The translations under genes and the position numbers were made by a program. This document shows, piece after piece, positions 62,667-63,437 of a DNA stretch of 63,437 nt. Location: positions 1 to 63,437 of the forward strand of contig JACRQF010000027.1 in the NCBI GenBank assembly GCA_016222825.1, read 5' to 3'. Numbering within the stretch: position 1 is the first letter of the stretch; every line of letters begins with the position of its first letter. Under the pieces are notes generated by a model. That model worked only from the letters and a program-made list of their open reading frames with translations, was not told the DNA's origin and did no database searches. This DNA comes from Verrucomicrobiota bacterium (lineage in GTDB: Bacteria; Verrucomicrobiota; Verrucomicrobiia; CAIQCK01).

Positions 62667-63437
62667 CTACCTTTTGCCCAGCGTCTGCGCCTTCTTCACC
62701 AAGCTGAGGAATTCCGTCCGGTAACCCGAAGCATCCGGGCCGCGGCTTTCCTCGGCCAGTTCCAACACACCGGCGAGCGTTGCGTTGCCCTTATGCGGGC
62801 TGTCGCGCAACACCATGCCGAACGCGGCCACCGAGGCGGCGAACTTGAAGTCACGCGAAGCCGTTGCGTAGCTCTTGCCGCCGTTGGCGAGCGGCTGTTC
62901 GATCAGCGCGCTCTTGTCGCCGTCGGGCTGCTTGTAGCGCAGTTTCACCGTCAGCCACTCTTCGCTCGCGACGGCGGGCGCGGACGGCTTCGGCGCGGGC
63001 TGGTATTTCAACGGGTCCACCGGCGGCGTCGGCAGCGGCTGGCCGGCGGGCACGATCTCGTAGAGCGCCGTGACCGTGTGGCCCGCGCCGATCTCGCCGG
63101 CGTCCTTGCGGTCATTGTTGAAGTCCTCCTTCGCCAGCAGCCGGTCCTCGTAGCCGATGAGCCGGCAGCCGGCGATCTTCGCCGGGTTGAACTCCACCTG
63201 AATCTTCACGTCCTTCGCGATTGTGACGAGCGTGCTGTTCATCTGCTCGACGAGCACTTTGCGCGCCTCGAAGAACGTATCAATGTAGGTGTAATGGCCG
63301 TTGCCCTTGTCGGCGAGCCGCTCCAGCGTCGCGTCCTTGAGGTTGCCCGCGCCGAAGCCGAGCACGCTGAGGAAGACGCCGCTCTGGCGCTTCTGCTCGA
63401 TCAACCGCGTCAGCTCGGCCAGCTCGGTGGTGCCGAC
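62667..63437 (-). CDS. VWA-domain protein, YfbK-like (partial, 5' end outside window)
   Basis: The frame is open to the window edge, so its N-terminus is missing. Visible: the end of a von Willebrand A domain (ELTRLIEQKRQSGVFLSVLGFGAGNLKD, LADKGNGHYTYIDTFFEARKVL), then the DUF3520-like C-terminal region (VKIQVEFNPAKIAGCRLIGYEDRLLAKEDFNNDRKDAGEIGAGHTVTALYEIVP) and a helical end. This order fits YfbK-type lipoproteins or secreted VWA proteins. The function is not established. It starts inside the next part of the genome. Confidence 0.85.
   Translation of the reverse strand, partial: VGTTELAELTRLIEQKRQSGVFLSVLGFGAGNLKDATLERLADKGNGHYTYIDTFFEARKVLVEQMNSTLVTIAKDVKIQVEFNPAKIAGCRLIGYEDRLLAKEDFNNDRKDAGEIGAGHTVTALYEIVPAGQPLPTPPVDPLKYQPAPKPSAPAVASEEWLTVKLRYKQPDGDKSALIEQPLANGGKSYATASRDFKFAASVAAFGMVLRDSPHKGNATLAGVLELAEESRGPDASGYRTEFLSLVKKAQTLGKR

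Overview
The window looks like a chromosome segment of a GC-rich, Gram-negative bacterium of the Verrucomicrobiota/Planctomycetota type, most likely a Pedosphaera/Limisphaerales-like verrucomicrobium. This is inferred from family content: Tat-exported Gfo/Idh/MocA oxidoreductases, secreted HEAT-repeat proteins, a DUF1080 protein, Cys-type sulfatases, a discoidin-bearing FAD oxidoreductase and many palindromic intergenic repeats. No rRNA, tRNA or CRISPR array was seen.

Layout. 1-1893: tpiA (cut by the window edge) and pgk on the minus strand behind a good sigma70-like promoter. 1959-8118: an outer-membrane-barrel-like protein, a small conserved protein, an NfeD-like/flotillin pair, a beta-carbonic anhydrase and a SUMF1-domain membrane protein. 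8134-11411: two translationally coupled Cys-type sulfatases on the minus strand, the larger with C-terminal HEAT repeats. 11412-13865: a gene-poor, partly AT-rich stretch with a parS-like palindrome and a decayed IS transposase. 13866-16889: a GT87-like membrane protein and a frameshifted PAS-GAF histidine kinase. 17241-27820: a secreted catabolic cluster with three Gfo/Idh/MocA proteins, an FG-GAP protein, two paralogous HEAT proteins and a DUF1080 protein.

27821-45466 is the most interesting block, a nitrate-respiration island. A compact molybdenum-cofactor operon (moeA-moaA-moaC-mog-mobBA-moaD-moaE, mostly joined by 4-bp ATGA overlaps) is followed by a nitrate reductase operon (di-haem cytochrome c, narG, narH, narJ, a NarI-Rieske fusion, a b6-type cytochrome b, a monohaem cytochrome c and two narK genes). 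Each operon is preceded by a perfect TTGAT-N4-ATCAA FNR/DNR-type box with the same class-II spacing to a -10 element. The moeA leader also has features suggesting a Moco riboswitch. The fusion places a Tat-exported Rieske domain on the C-terminus of NarI, which predicts that a bc-type quinol oxidase module is physically joined to membrane-bound nitrate reductase.

45568-63437: an LtaS-like enzyme, a FAD oxidoreductase, an unknown protein, rmuC followed by a compositionally foreign membrane protein and a second rmuC tail fragment, an SGNH hydrolase, an operon of a secreted protein, a B-family DNA polymerase and a cyclic-nucleotide-binding MscS channel, a class III aminotransferase, a glycosyltransferase and a partial VWA protein. 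Across the window there are several unrelated palindromic or 7-bp-periodic repeat families. One arm of one encodes part of a signal peptide, and one heptamer array forms the 3' end of narJ.
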